Source: DASULK01 sp036381835
Lineage (GTDB): Bacteria; Actinomycetota; Actinomycetes; Mycobacteriales; Micromonosporaceae
Direction: 5' to 3'
NCBI GenBank assembly: GCA_036381835.1
Contig: DASVCA010000198.1
Coordinates: 1-7,603 of the forward strand
Length of the DNA: 7,603 bases
Part shown: in pieces, positions 1 through 6,679 of the stretch
Position numbering within the stretch: the stretch's first letter is position 1
Layout of the letters: each line of letters begins with the position of its first letter
The notes under the pieces: generated by a model
What the model saw: only the letters and a program-made list of their open reading frames with translations
What the model was told of the DNA's origin: nothing
The model's database searches: none
Translations under genes and position numbers: made by a program

Positions 1-26
1 GCCGGCGCGCCCCGCGGTCCGGTCGG

Positions 27-1823
27 TCAGGACAGACCGAGCTCGGCTTCGAAGTTGCCCGCCTCCAGGCGCTCCTTGACCGCGGTCAGGAAGCGCGCGG
101 CGTCGGCACCGTCGATGAGCCGATGGTCGTACGACAGGGCCAGGTACATCATCGAGCGCACCACGATGACCTCGCCCAGGCCCGGCTCGTCGATGACCAC
201 GGGACGCTTGACCACCGCACCGGTGCCGAGCATCGCCGCCTGCGGCGCCGGCACGATCGGGGTGTCGAACAGCGCCCCGCGGCTGCCGGTGTTCGTCAGC
301 GTGAACGTGGCACCGGCGATCTCGTCCGGGCTGAGCCTGTTGGTCCGGGTCCGCTCCGCCAGGTCGGCGATCTTCTTCGCCAATCCCGCCAGGTTGAGGT
401 CACCGGCGTTGTGGACGACCGGCACCATCAGGCCGCGCTCGGTGTCCACCGCGATGCCCAGGTGCTCCGCGTCCGGGTAGGTGATCGTGCCCGCCTCCAT
501 GTCCATGTGGGCGTTGACCACCGGGTACCGCTGCAGCGCCTCCACCGCGGCCAGCGCGAAGAACGGCATGAACGACAGCTTCACCCCGTGCCGCTGCTGG
601 AAGTCGGCCTTGGCCCGCTCCCGCAGCTGAGCGATCTTGGTGACGTCCACCTCGACGACGGTGGTCAGCTGCGCCATCTCGTGCAGCGACTCCATCATCC
701 GCTTCGCGATAACGGCCCGGATGCGCGACATCTTCTCGGTCCGGCCACGCATCGGGCTCGGCTGCGGCTTCTCGGCGGGTGCCGCCGGTGCCGCGGCCGG
801 CACGGGCGTGGGAGCCGCCTTCGCGGCCTTGGCCGCCTCGGCCGCGGCCAGCACGTCCTGCTTGCGGATCCGACCGCCGACCCCGGTGCCCCGCACCTTC
901 GACAGGTCCACGCCGTGCTCGGCGGCGAGCTTGCGCACCAGCGGGGTCACATAACCCGGGGCCTGCTCGGCCGGGGCCTGCGCGGGCACCGGCTGCTGCG
1001 GGGTCGGGGCGGGCGGCACCGGTGGGGCCGGCACCGCGGCCGGCTGAGCCTCCGGCTTCGGCGCGGGCTGCGCCTGCGGCTTCGGCTCCGGCGTCGCCGC
1101 GGCCTGCTCCTCAGCCACCGTGGGGGTGGCGTACGAGGCACCGGCCGGTGCGGCGGCGGGCTGTGGTTCGGCCGGTGCGGCGGGGGCGGCACCGGCGGGC
1201 CCGATCACCGCGAGATCGGCACCCACCGCCGCCGTCTCGTCCTCCGGGACCTTGATCTCCAGCAGCACCCCGGCCGCGGGGGAGGGGATCTCCGTGTCGA
1301 CCTTGTCGGTCGAGACCTCGAGCAGCGGCTCGTCCGCCTCGACCTGGTCGCCGACCTGCTTCAACCAGCGGGTGACGGTGCCCTCGGTGACGCTCTCGCC
1401 GAGCGCGGGCATCTTCAGCACCGTCGTCTCCCCGCCCCCGGGGACCGCCTGCGCGGCCGGAGGTTGCTCGGGCTGGGCGGGCTCGGGCGCCGGCGCACTC
1501 GGGGCGGGTGCCGGCTGGGGCGCGGCCGACGGCGCGGGTGCCTCCGGCTGAGCCGGTGCGGCCGCCGGCGCGGCGGCCTCCTCACCGTCGACCGCGATGA
1601 CCGCGAGCTCGCTGCCGACCTCGGCCGTCTCGTCTTCGCCCACCACGATGCGGGAGAGCACCCCGGCCGCCGGGGCCGGAACCTCCGTGTCGACCTTGTC
1701 GGTCGAGACCTCGAGCAGCGGCTCGTCCGCCTCGACCCGGTCACCCTCCTGCTTCAACCAGCGGATGACAGTGCCCTCGGTGACGCTCTCGCCGAGCCGG
1801 GGCATGGTGACCGATACCGGCAT
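27..1823 (-). CDS. sucB: 2-oxoacid dehydrogenase E2, dihydrolipoamide acyltransferase (SucB/DlaT type)
   Basis: E2 core of a 2-oxoacid dehydrogenase complex in the cytosol: it passes acyl groups from E1 via lipoyl arms to CoA. The 598 residues show lipoyl domain 1 (about 3-78, STDKVDTE, lipoyl Lys43), an Ala/Pro linker, lipoyl domain 2 (about 134-208, Lys174), a long Ala/Pro/Gln linker, a peripheral-subunit-binding domain (about 290-326, YVTPLVRKLA to GRIRKQDV), a third linker and the catalytic domain (about 362-598) with SYDHRLIDG, catalytic His567 and Asp571. The ATG start has AAGGAG at 1833-1838, 9 nt upstream. It follows lpdA by 71 nt, so they are probably co-transcribed. It is usually annotated as succinyltransferase. 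In mycobacteria and corynebacteria, however, the equivalent two- or three-lipoyl E2 (DlaT/AceF) serves pyruvate dehydrogenase and a shared PDH/ODH assembly, while the 2-oxoglutarate E1 carries its own E2-like domain. Substrate specificity is therefore open; E2 identity is near certain. Confidence 0.95.
   Translation of the reverse strand: MPVSVTMPRLGESVTEGTVIRWLKQEGDRVEADEPLLEVSTDKVDTEVPAPAAGVLSRIVVGEDETAEVGSELAVIAVDGEEAAAPAAAPAQPEAPAPSAAPQPAPAPSAPAPEPAQPEQPPAAQAVPGGGETTVLKMPALGESVTEGTVTRWLKQVGDQVEADEPLLEVSTDKVDTEIPSPAAGVLLEIKVPEDETAAVGADLAVIGPAGAAPAAPAEPQPAAAPAGASYATPTVAEEQAAATPEPKPQAQPAPKPEAQPAAVPAPPVPPAPTPQQPVPAQAPAEQAPGYVTPLVRKLAAEHGVDLSKVRGTGVGGRIRKQDVLAAAEAAKAAKAAPTPVPAAAPAAPAEKPQPSPMRGRTEKMSRIRAVIAKRMMESLHEMAQLTTVVEVDVTKIAQLRERAKADFQQRHGVKLSFMPFFALAAVEALQRYPVVNAHMDMEAGTITYPDAEHLGIAVDTERGLMVPVVHNAGDLNLAGLAKKIADLAERTRTNRLSPDEIAGATFTLTNTGSRGALFDTPIVPAPQAAMLGTGAVVKRPVVIDEPGLGEVIVVRSMMYLALSYDHRLIDGADAARFLTAVKERLEAGNFEAELGLS
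1290..1404 (-). repeat. Intragenic direct repeat, copy in lipoyl domain 2
   Basis: This 115-bp stretch of sucB encodes the second lipoyl domain from LGESVTEG through the lipoyl-lysine loop. It matches 1683-1797, offset by 393 bp (131 codons), with only 6 mismatches by eye. The first 55 bp (1290-1344 against 1683-1737) are identical, including all synonymous positions. Confidence 0.9.
1683..1797 (-). repeat. Intragenic direct repeat, copy in lipoyl domain 1
   Basis: Partner of the repeat at 1290-1404, encoding the same part of lipoyl domain 1. Near-identity at silent sites suggests recent duplication or ongoing gene conversion between the two lipoyl modules, rather than protein-level constraint alone. 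Confidence 0.9.
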
Positions 1824-1855
1824 GTCTCAGGACTCCTTCATGGCTTCAGGCAATC

Positions 1856-1885
1856 TTCGCCCGGCTGCCCGCCGGACGGGACGAA
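1856..1885 (-). other. Possible stem-loop in the lpdA-sucB spacer
   Basis: Read on the minus strand, TTCG-T-CCCG pairs with CGGGCGAA, giving an 8-bp stem with one bulged T and a 13-nt loop. It lies between the lpdA stop and the sucB ribosome binding site. No T-run follows, so it could be a weak attenuator, an mRNA processing or stabilising structure, or chance in GC-rich DNA. Confidence 0.3.
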
Positions 1886-1894
1886 TATCAGCGA

Positions 1895-3283
1895 TCAGGC
1901 ATGCGCGTGCAGCGGCTTGCCGGCCAGCGCCAGGTGAGCCTCGCCGAGCGCCTCGTTCTGCGTCGGGTGGGCGTGCACCAGTTGCGCCACCTCGGCCGGG
2001 TACGCCTCCCAGTTGTAGATCAGCTGCGCCTCGCCGATGAGCTCGCCGACCCGCGCGCCGACCATGTGGATCCCGACGACCGGCCCGTCCTCGACCCGGA
2101 CCAGCTTGACGAAGCCGGCGGTCTTGAGGATCTGGCTCTTACCGTTGCCGCCCAGGTTGTAGTTGTAGGTCTTGATCTTGTCGGCGCCGTACCGCTCCTT
2201 GGCCTTGGCCTCGGTGAGACCGACCGAGGCGATCTCCGGGTCCGAGTAGGTGACCCGGGGAATGCCGTTCTCGTCGATCGGGGCCGGGTTGCGTCCGGCG
2301 ATCTCCTCGGCCACGAAGACACCCTGCTGGAAACCGCGGTGCGCCAGCTGCAGACCGGGCACGATGTCGCCGACCGCGTAGATGCCGGGCACGCTGGTCT
2401 GCAGCCGCTCGTTGGTCAGCACGTACCCGCGCTCCATGCGGATGCCCTGCTCCTCGTACCCGAGGTTCGCGGTCGTCGGTCCCCGACCCACCGCGACCAG
2501 CAGCAGCTCCGCCTCGAGGGTCTCACCGCCGGCGATGGTGACCCGCACCCCCGCGTCGGTCCGCTCCACCTTCTCGAACGGCTTGCCCACCTTGAACTTG
2601 ATGCCGCGCTTGCGGAACGCCCGCTCCAGCGCCTTCGAGCACTCCTCGTCCTCGGCGGCGACCAGCCGGGGCAGCGCCTCGACGACGGTCACATCCACCC
2701 CGAACGAACGCCACACGCTGGCGAACTCCACGCCGATCACGCCGCCGCCCAGCACGATCGCCGAGGAGGGCACCCGGTCCAGGCTCAGCGCGTGATCGCT
2801 GGTGATCACCCGCTCGCCGTCGATCTCCAGACCGGGCAGGCTCCGGGCGTACGAGCCGGTGGCCAGCACCACGTTGCGGCCGGTGTACCGCCGGCCGTCG
2901 ACCTCGACGGTGCTCGGGCCGACCAGCCGGCCATGCCCCTCCACCATCGTGATCCCGGCGCCCTTGACCAGGCCCTGGAGCCCCTTGTGGAGTCGGGAGA
3001 CGACCCCGTCCTTGTACGCGTTCACCGCGGCCATGTCGATGCCGATGAATTCGGCCTTGACCCCGAACTCGGCCGCGTCCCGGGCGTTGTCGGCGACCTC
3101 GGCGGCGTGCAGCAGCGCCTTGGTCGGGATGCAGCCGATGTGCAGGCAGGTGCCGCCGAGCTTGGCTTTCTCGATCAGCGCGACGGACAGGCCCAGTTGG
3201 GCGCTGCGCAGCGCCGCGGAGTAGCCGCCGCTGCCTCCACCGAGAATGACGACATCAAACGTTCCGCCATTCGACTCGCTCAC
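1895..3283 (-). CDS. lpdA: Dihydrolipoyl dehydrogenase (E3)
   Basis: Cytosolic FAD flavoenzyme that reoxidises dihydrolipoyl groups with NAD+, serving as E3 for 2-oxoacid dehydrogenases and usually as L protein of glycine cleavage. The 462 residues match the normal family length. Visible motifs: FAD-binding GGGSGG (15-20), redox-active disulfide in GGTCLHIGCIPTK (Cys46, Cys51), ATG at 141-143, NAD-binding GGGVIGVEFA (179-188), second FAD motif AVGDI (303-307), and the C-terminal dimerisation domain with HAHPTQNE, where His439 and Glu444 form the catalytic pair. The start is GTG at 3281-3283, with an AGGGAG ribosome binding site at 3290-3295, 6 nt upstream. It is first gene of the lpdA-sucB operon, so its promoter must lie in the divergent spacer at 3284-3452. 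All catalytic residues are present. In M. tuberculosis lpdC lies away from dlaT; here E3 and E2 are adjacent. Confidence 0.97.
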   Translation of the reverse strand: MSESNGGTFDVVILGGGSGGYSAALRSAQLGLSVALIEKAKLGGTCLHIGCIPTKALLHAAEVADNARDAAEFGVKAEFIGIDMAAVNAYKDGVVSRLHKGLQGLVKGAGITMVEGHGRLVGPSTVEVDGRRYTGRNVVLATGSYARSLPGLEIDGERVITSDHALSLDRVPSSAIVLGGGVIGVEFASVWRSFGVDVTVVEALPRLVAAEDEECSKALERAFRKRGIKFKVGKPFEKVERTDAGVRVTIAGGETLEAELLLVAVGRGPTTANLGYEEQGIRMERGYVLTNERLQTSVPGIYAVGDIVPGLQLAHRGFQQGVFVAEEIAGRNPAPIDENGIPRVTYSDPEIASVGLTEAKAKERYGADKIKTYNYNLGGNGKSQILKTAGFVKLVRVEDGPVVGIHMVGARVGELIGEAQLIYNWEAYPAEVAQLVHAHPTQNEALGEAHLALAGKPLHAHA

Positions 3284-3333
3284 AGTTGTCTCCCTGTCGC
3301 GTCGCTGTTACGAGGATCTTCTCGCGAAAGCGT

Positions 3334-3355
3334 GGTACCCGGGTCATCTTGTCAC
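3334..3355. promoter_or_regulatory. Composite motif shared with the pepA-gcvT spacer, copy 1
   Basis: GGTACCCG (3334-3341), 4 extra bases, then ATCTTGTCAC (3346-3355). The same two words lie fused at 5491-5508 in the other divergent spacer. Here the motif sits about 50 to 70 nt upstream of the lpdA start and about 100 nt upstream of the plus-strand gene. No convincing -10 hexamer sits at standard spacing on either strand, so its role (operator, promoter part) is inference. Confidence 0.4.
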
Positions 3356-3439
3356 TTCCGCACACAGCACGGGCAACGAGGTAAGCAATGACACGTCCGA
3401 CCGGCGTACGCTTGCTGGATCGATTCGACGCTCGCGCAT

Positions 3440-3445
3440 GGAGGG
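3440..3445 (+). promoter_or_regulatory. Ribosome binding site fixing the GTG start of the small gene
   Basis: GGAGGG lies 7 nt before the GTG at 3453-3455. It overlaps the in-frame ATG at 3438-3440, which has no comparable site of its own. GTG is therefore preferred over that ATG and over more distant in-frame starts. Confidence 0.75.
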
Positions 3446-3452
3446 ATGGTCG

Positions 3453-3776
3453 GTGGCCTGGTTCAAACGGCGTAAACAGACGGGCAGGGCCGGTGGGGAC
3501 CGGCCGGCGAACCAAGCCGACCTCGAACATCTGGAGCAGTTCGTCCGCACCCGACGCGGGGTGGAGGCCTTCATCGAGCCTCGCACCACCGTGACCGAGA
3601 CCACGATCATGTTGATCGCCCACGACGGCGAGTGGACCCGGCGGCGGGTAGCCGGGCCGGAAGAGGCGCGGCGCTGGGCGTACCACATGGGGATCCCGAT
3701 CTACGACGTACGGCTCGTCGGCTACCCCCAGCGGATGCGCGACTTCAACGAGCGCCGCAAGCGTCGGCCCACCTGA
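3453..3776 (+). CDS. Small basic protein of unknown function
   Basis: 107 residues starting MAWFKRRKQTGR from the GTG placed by GGAGGG. I do not recognise a named family with confidence. I recall small conserved actinobacterial proteins of this kind beside lpd and pepA, but assign no function. The protein is rich in Arg and Lys at both ends (WFKRRK near the start, NERRKRRPT at the end). It has no signal peptide or membrane segment. The middle looks like a compact alpha/beta fold: a likely strand (about 47-57, TETTIMLIAHD), the segment GEWTRRRV, a likely helix (about 68-79, GPEEARRWAYHM), a likely strand (about 83-90, IYDVRLVG) and a final charged helix. Third-position GC is high in this frame, supporting real coding. 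It is divergent from lpdA and convergent with pepA, so probably monocistronic. The basic ends could fit nucleic-acid binding, but that is a guess. Confidence 0.8.
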   Translation: MAWFKRRKQTGRAGGDRPANQADLEHLEQFVRTRRGVEAFIEPRTTVTETTIMLIAHDGEWTRRRVAGPEEARRWAYHMGIPIYDVRLVGYPQRMRDFNERRKRRPT

Positions 3777-3812
3777 CCCGCCGGGCCGACCTTCGCAGCC
3801 TGCCCGGCGGGT
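3776..3812. terminator. Bidirectional stem-loop terminator between convergent genes
   Basis: An 11-bp perfect inverted repeat, ACCCGCCGGGC (3776-3786) and GCCCGGCGGGT (3802-3812), with a 15-nt loop. It starts at the last base of the small gene's stop codon and ends 17 nt from the pepA stop. No U-tract follows on either strand, as is common for actinobacterial terminators. Position and perfect pairing fit termination in both directions. Confidence 0.75.
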
Positions 3813-3829
3813 ACACAGCTTGGCGGCGG

Positions 3830-5407
3830 TCAGCTGTTCGCCGCGACGTCCTCGATCAGTTCGAGCAGGGTACGGACCGGCACCCCGGTTCCACCCTTGG
3901 TCCAGTAGCCGGTCGGCTCGCCGGTGTGGAAACTCGGGCCGGCGATGTCGATGTGCGCCCAGGCGACGTCCTGGGTGACGAACTCGCTGAGGAACACCCC
4001 GCCCTGCAGCATGTGCCCGGCCCGATCCATGCCCGCGTTGACCTGGCAGATGTCGGCCACGCTGGATTCCATGCCCTTGCGGACGTCGTCCGGCAGCGGC
4101 ATCGGCCAAGCCGGCTCGCCGGTCGCCTCACCGGCCGCCCGCACCCGGTCGCATAGGCCCGGGGTGCCCATCACGCCGGCCACCCGCTTGCCCAGCGCGA
4201 TCACCTGCCCACCCGTCAACGTGGACGTCTCGAACAGGTAGTCGCAGCCGTCCGCGCAGGCCCGGGCCATCGCGTCCGCCAGAATCATGCGACCTTCGGC
4301 GTCGGTGTTCAGCACCTCGACCCGCTTGCCGTTGAACATCGTCACCACGTCGCCCGGCCGGTACGAGGTGCCCGACGGCATGTTCTCCGCCATCGGCAGG
4401 TAGGCGGTGACCGGCACCGCAGGCTTGAGCGCCGCCACCGCCAGCATCGTGGCCGCCACGGCCGCGGCACCGGCCATGTCCGACTTCATCTCCCACATGC
4501 CCTGCGCCGGCTTGATCGACACCCCGCCGGTGTCGAAGGTGATGCCCTTGCCGACCAGCGCCACGCGCTTGGCATCGGCAGCGGCCGACTGCGGGACGTA
4601 GGAGATCTTGACGAGGCGGGGCGGGGCCGCGGAACCGGAGCCCACCGCCAGGATGCCGCCGTAGCCGCCCTCGGCCAGCGCCCGCTCGTCGAGCACCTCG
4701 ACCGTGAGCCCGGCTTCCCGCGCGGCCGCGGCCACCTGGTCGGCGAAGGCGGGCGGGCGCAACTCGTTGGGGGCGGTGTTCACCCAGTCCCGGGCCCGAC
4801 GCACCGCCTCGGTCACCGCCAGCGCCCGGGCGACCTCGCGTCCGGCCACGGCGTCGGTGGCGTCGGGCACCCGGACCAGTACTTCCCGCACCGGCGGGCG
4901 CAGCGCCGGCTGCGGCTTGGTCTTGTAGCCGGCGAACCGGTAGCTGCCGAGCAGCGCACCCTCGGCGACCGCGCGCAGCGCGGCCGATCCGCTCGCCGGG
5001 TCGGCCGGCGGGAGGGCCATCGCCACCCGGGCGGAACCCGCCAGGGCCCGAATCACCGAGCCGGCGGCCCGACGCAGCGTCTCCGACGCACCTGCCCCGC
5101 CAGACTCCGTTCCGAGGCCGACGGCCGCGACCAAGGGAGCGTTGACGGCGCCCAAGGTGGCGACCTTGGTGACCTCGCCCGTCGCACCGGTCGCACCCAG
5201 CAACGCCAGCGTCTCGGTGAGCTTCCCGCCGAAGGCCGCATCGACGCTCTCCGCGCCGGCCGCGAGCCGCAGCCGATCCGCGTACGCGTCGGGGCCGCCG
5301 CCGCTGTCGTCTCCGTCCCGGGCGTACAGACCGACGACGATGGCATCTACGGTCAGTTCGACGGGATCGGTATCGAACAGGGCGAGCGCTGTGGTGGACG
5401 AAGTCAC
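3830..5407 (-). CDS. pepA: Leucyl aminopeptidase, M17 family
   Basis: Cytosolic two-metal aminopeptidase that removes N-terminal residues from peptides, in peptide turnover and possibly glutathione-type thiol conjugate breakdown. 525 residues: an N-terminal M17 alpha/beta domain (about 15-175) and the C-terminal catalytic domain (about 195-520). Residues match E. coli PepA with identical spacing: Lys287 and Asp292 (GKGITFDTGG), Lys299 (SIKP), Asp310 (MKSDMAGA), Asp369, Glu371 and Arg373 in the signature NTDAEGR. Metal-binding and catalytic positions are all intact. The family is typically hexameric. The start is GTG at 5405-5407, with GGAG at 5414-5417, 6 nt upstream. There is no signal peptide. 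It is transcribed alone, divergent from gcvT, and its 3' end faces the small gene across a terminator. E. coli PepA also binds DNA; nothing here tests that. Equivalent to pepB of M. tuberculosis by position. Confidence 0.96.
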   Translation of the reverse strand: MTSSTTALALFDTDPVELTVDAIVVGLYARDGDDSGGGPDAYADRLRLAAGAESVDAAFGGKLTETLALLGATGATGEVTKVATLGAVNAPLVAAVGLGTESGGAGASETLRRAAGSVIRALAGSARVAMALPPADPASGSAALRAVAEGALLGSYRFAGYKTKPQPALRPPVREVLVRVPDATDAVAGREVARALAVTEAVRRARDWVNTAPNELRPPAFADQVAAAAREAGLTVEVLDERALAEGGYGGILAVGSGSAAPPRLVKISYVPQSAAADAKRVALVGKGITFDTGGVSIKPAQGMWEMKSDMAGAAAVAATMLAVAALKPAVPVTAYLPMAENMPSGTSYRPGDVVTMFNGKRVEVLNTDAEGRMILADAMARACADGCDYLFETSTLTGGQVIALGKRVAGVMGTPGLCDRVRAAGEATGEPAWPMPLPDDVRKGMESSVADICQVNAGMDRAGHMLQGGVFLSEFVTQDVAWAHIDIAGPSFHTGEPTGYWTKGGTGVPVRTLLELIEDVAANS

Positions 5408-5429
5408 GTGATACTCCGGTGCTGACCAG

Positions 5430-5449
5430 GAGCCGCGCCGCTGCGGCTC
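5430..5449 (-). other. Hairpin in the pepA leader
   Basis: GAGCCGC (5430-5436) and GCGGCTC (5443-5449) form a perfect 7-bp stem with a 6-nt loop, extendable by one G-U pair. In the pepA transcript it would sit 12 nt upstream of the GGAG ribosome binding site, if transcription starts further upstream. It may affect translation or be chance in GC-rich sequence. Confidence 0.3.
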
Positions 5450-5485
5450 GACGGTATCGGTTTCGCGGCGTATGCAGTTTCGGGC

Positions 5486-5501
5486 GATCGGGTACCCGAT
5501 C
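5486..5501. promoter_or_regulatory. 16-bp perfect palindrome, candidate operator
   Basis: GATCGGGTACCCGATC is a gapless perfect palindrome in the spacer between divergent pepA and gcvT. It ends directly against the proposed gcvT -35 hexamer (5502-5507), a usual place for an activator or repressor dimer. I do not recognise the consensus of any named regulator. Confidence 0.5.
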
Positions 5502-5508
5502 TTGTCAC
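5491..5508. promoter_or_regulatory. Composite motif shared with the lpdA upstream spacer, copy 2
   Basis: GGTACCCG and ATCTTGTCAC are fused without a gap. Copy 1 at 3334-3355 has the same 18 bases split by 4 nt. The element overlaps the 16-bp palindrome and includes the TTGTCA proposed as the gcvT -35. On the minus strand it begins about 90 nt before the pepA start. Confidence 0.45.
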
Positions 5509-5529
5509 ACCTGCCGGTGATGCTATCGC
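5502..5529 (+). promoter_or_regulatory. Putative sigma-70 type promoter of gcvT
   Basis: TTGTCA (5502-5507) matches the TTGACA -35 at five of six positions. TATCGC (5524-5529) follows after 16 nt as a weak -10. Transcription would start near 5536, leaving a short leader of about 20 nt before the gcvT ATG. The -10 is not a good match, so this is tentative. Confidence 0.4.
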
Positions 5530-5557
5530 TCTTACCGCAACAGGTAAGTTGCCACCC

Positions 5558-6679
5558 ATGACTGAGGTCACCGCCACCGAATCCCTACGTCGTTCCCCGC
5601 TGCACGAGCGACACGTCGCGCTGGGCGCCAAGTTCGCCGCCTTCGGCGGCTGGGAGATGCCGCTGGAGTACGCCGGCGGCGGGGTACTCAAGGAGCACAC
5701 CGCGGTCCGCGAGGCGGTCGGGGTGTTCGATGTGTCGCACCTCGGCAAGGTGCGCGTCACCGGTCCGGGTGCGGTCGAGTTCGTCAACGGCTGCCTGACC
5801 AATGACCTGAACCGCATCGCCGCCGGCGGGGCGCAGTACACGCTCTGCTGCGACGAGGCGACCGGTGGGGTGATCGACGACATCATCGCCTACCGGCACG
5901 CCGACGACCACGTATTCCTGATCCCGAACGCGGCGAACGCGGCCGAGGTGGAGCGCCGGCTGCGTGCGGCGGCGTCGCCGGAGGTGACGATCGCGAACGA
6001 ACACGCCGACCATGCCGTACTGGCGGTGCAGGGGCCCCGGTCGGCGCAACTGCTGGCGGAGCTGGGCCTGCCGTCGGGTCACCCGTACATGAGCTTCGTC
6101 GTCGCCGGCTTCGGCTCCACCGAACTCACCGTCTGCCGCACCGGCTACACCGGCGAGCACGGCTACGAACTGGTGGTGCCGGCCGACCGGGCGGGCGAGG
6201 TGTGGGACGCGCTGCTGGCCGCGGGGGAGCCGTACGGGCTGCGGCCGTGCGGACTCGGCGCCCGCGACACGCTGCGCACCGAGATGGGCTACCCGCTACA
6301 CGGCCAGGACCTGTCCCCGGAGATCACGCCGGTACAGGCTCGGTCCGGGTGGGCGGTCGGCTGGGACAAACCGGCCTTCTGGGGGCGTGCCGCGCTGCTC
6401 GCGGAGAAAGCCGCCGGCCCTCGGCGCCTGCTCTGGGGGTTGGTGGCGACGGACCGCGCCATCCCGCGCCCGCACATGCGCGTCTACCTGGGCGACGCGG
6501 TCGTCGGCGAGGTGACCAGCGGCACCTTCTCCCCGACCCGCAGGCTCGGCATAGCGTTGGCGCTGTTGGACGCCTCCGCCGGCCTCGGCGAGGGTTCGAC
6601 GGTCGAGGTGGACGTGCGGGGCCGCCGCGCCGCGATGCAGGTGGTCAGACCGCCGTTCGTCAAATCCTCGGTGCGCTAG
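5558..6679 (+). CDS. gcvT: Aminomethyltransferase, glycine cleavage system T protein
   Basis: Cytosolic tetrahydrofolate enzyme that releases ammonia from the aminomethyl-lipoyl arm of GcvH and makes 5,10-methylene-THF. From ATG 5558 it is 373 residues, usual for the family. Motifs: SPLHERHVALGAKFAAFGGWEMP (about 13-35), GVFDVSHLGKV (55-65), GGVIDD (103-108, containing the conserved Asp proposed as catalytic), TGYTGEHGYEL (195-205), GLGARDTLRTEMGYPLHGQDLSP (232-254) in the folate-binding region, and the C-terminal barrel with SGTFSPTRRLGIALALL and PPFVK. An in-frame TTG at 5549 would add three residues; ATG is preferred because AGGT at 5542-5545 lies too close to the TTG, though at 12 nt it is a weak site for the ATG. 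No gcvH or gcvP is adjacent. I see no glycine riboswitch in the short leader. Distant paralogues (YgfZ, sarcosine oxidase, dimethylglycine dehydrogenase) are less likely because the canonical GcvT motifs and length are complete. Confidence 0.95.
   Translation: MTEVTATESLRRSPLHERHVALGAKFAAFGGWEMPLEYAGGGVLKEHTAVREAVGVFDVSHLGKVRVTGPGAVEFVNGCLTNDLNRIAAGGAQYTLCCDEATGGVIDDIIAYRHADDHVFLIPNAANAAEVERRLRAAASPEVTIANEHADHAVLAVQGPRSAQLLAELGLPSGHPYMSFVVAGFGSTELTVCRTGYTGEHGYELVVPADRAGEVWDALLAAGEPYGLRPCGLGARDTLRTEMGYPLHGQDLSPEITPVQARSGWAVGWDKPAFWGRAALLAEKAAGPRRLLWGLVATDRAIPRPHMRVYLGDAVVGEVTSGTFSPTRRLGIALALLDASAGLGEGSTVEVDVRGRRAAMQVVRPPFVKSSVR

Noticed and set aside
1833..1847. Tiny frame ATG AAG GAG TCC TGA just before sucB on the minus strand
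   Set aside because: Four codons that merely contain the sucB ribosome binding site. No ribosome binding site of its own was seen.
123..1937. A 604-residue open frame on the plus strand, antisense to sucB
   Set aside because: The protein is Arg/His/Gly/Leu-rich low complexity with no domain. Long antisense open frames are expected opposite high-GC genes, and the minus-strand frame is a complete E2 enzyme.
3334..3340. GGGTAC as a stress-sigma (SigB/SigF type) -10 on the minus strand
   Set aside because: No GTTT-like -35 lies 14-16 nt upstream here or in the second copy near 5490.
1901..3391. A 496-residue open frame antisense to lpdA
   Set aside because: Same GC-driven artefact. No family features, while the opposite strand holds every Lpd motif.
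3388..3594. A 68-codon plus-strand frame starting ATGAC after GAGGT at 3378-3382
   Set aside because: The ribosome-binding-like site and ATG look good, but the frame runs out of phase into the 107-residue gene and its product is Ser/Arg/Pro-rich with no recognisable fold. The start context is kept only as part of the shared-spacer finding.
3255..4109. A 284-residue minus-strand frame spanning the small gene and the pepA 3' end
   Set aside because: It crosses the terminator and is out of frame with pepA. Its composition is that of a shadow frame.
5408..5557. Glycine riboswitch before gcvT
   Set aside because: The spacer is 150 nt, the probable gcvT leader only about 20 nt, and no riboswitch core pattern is visible.
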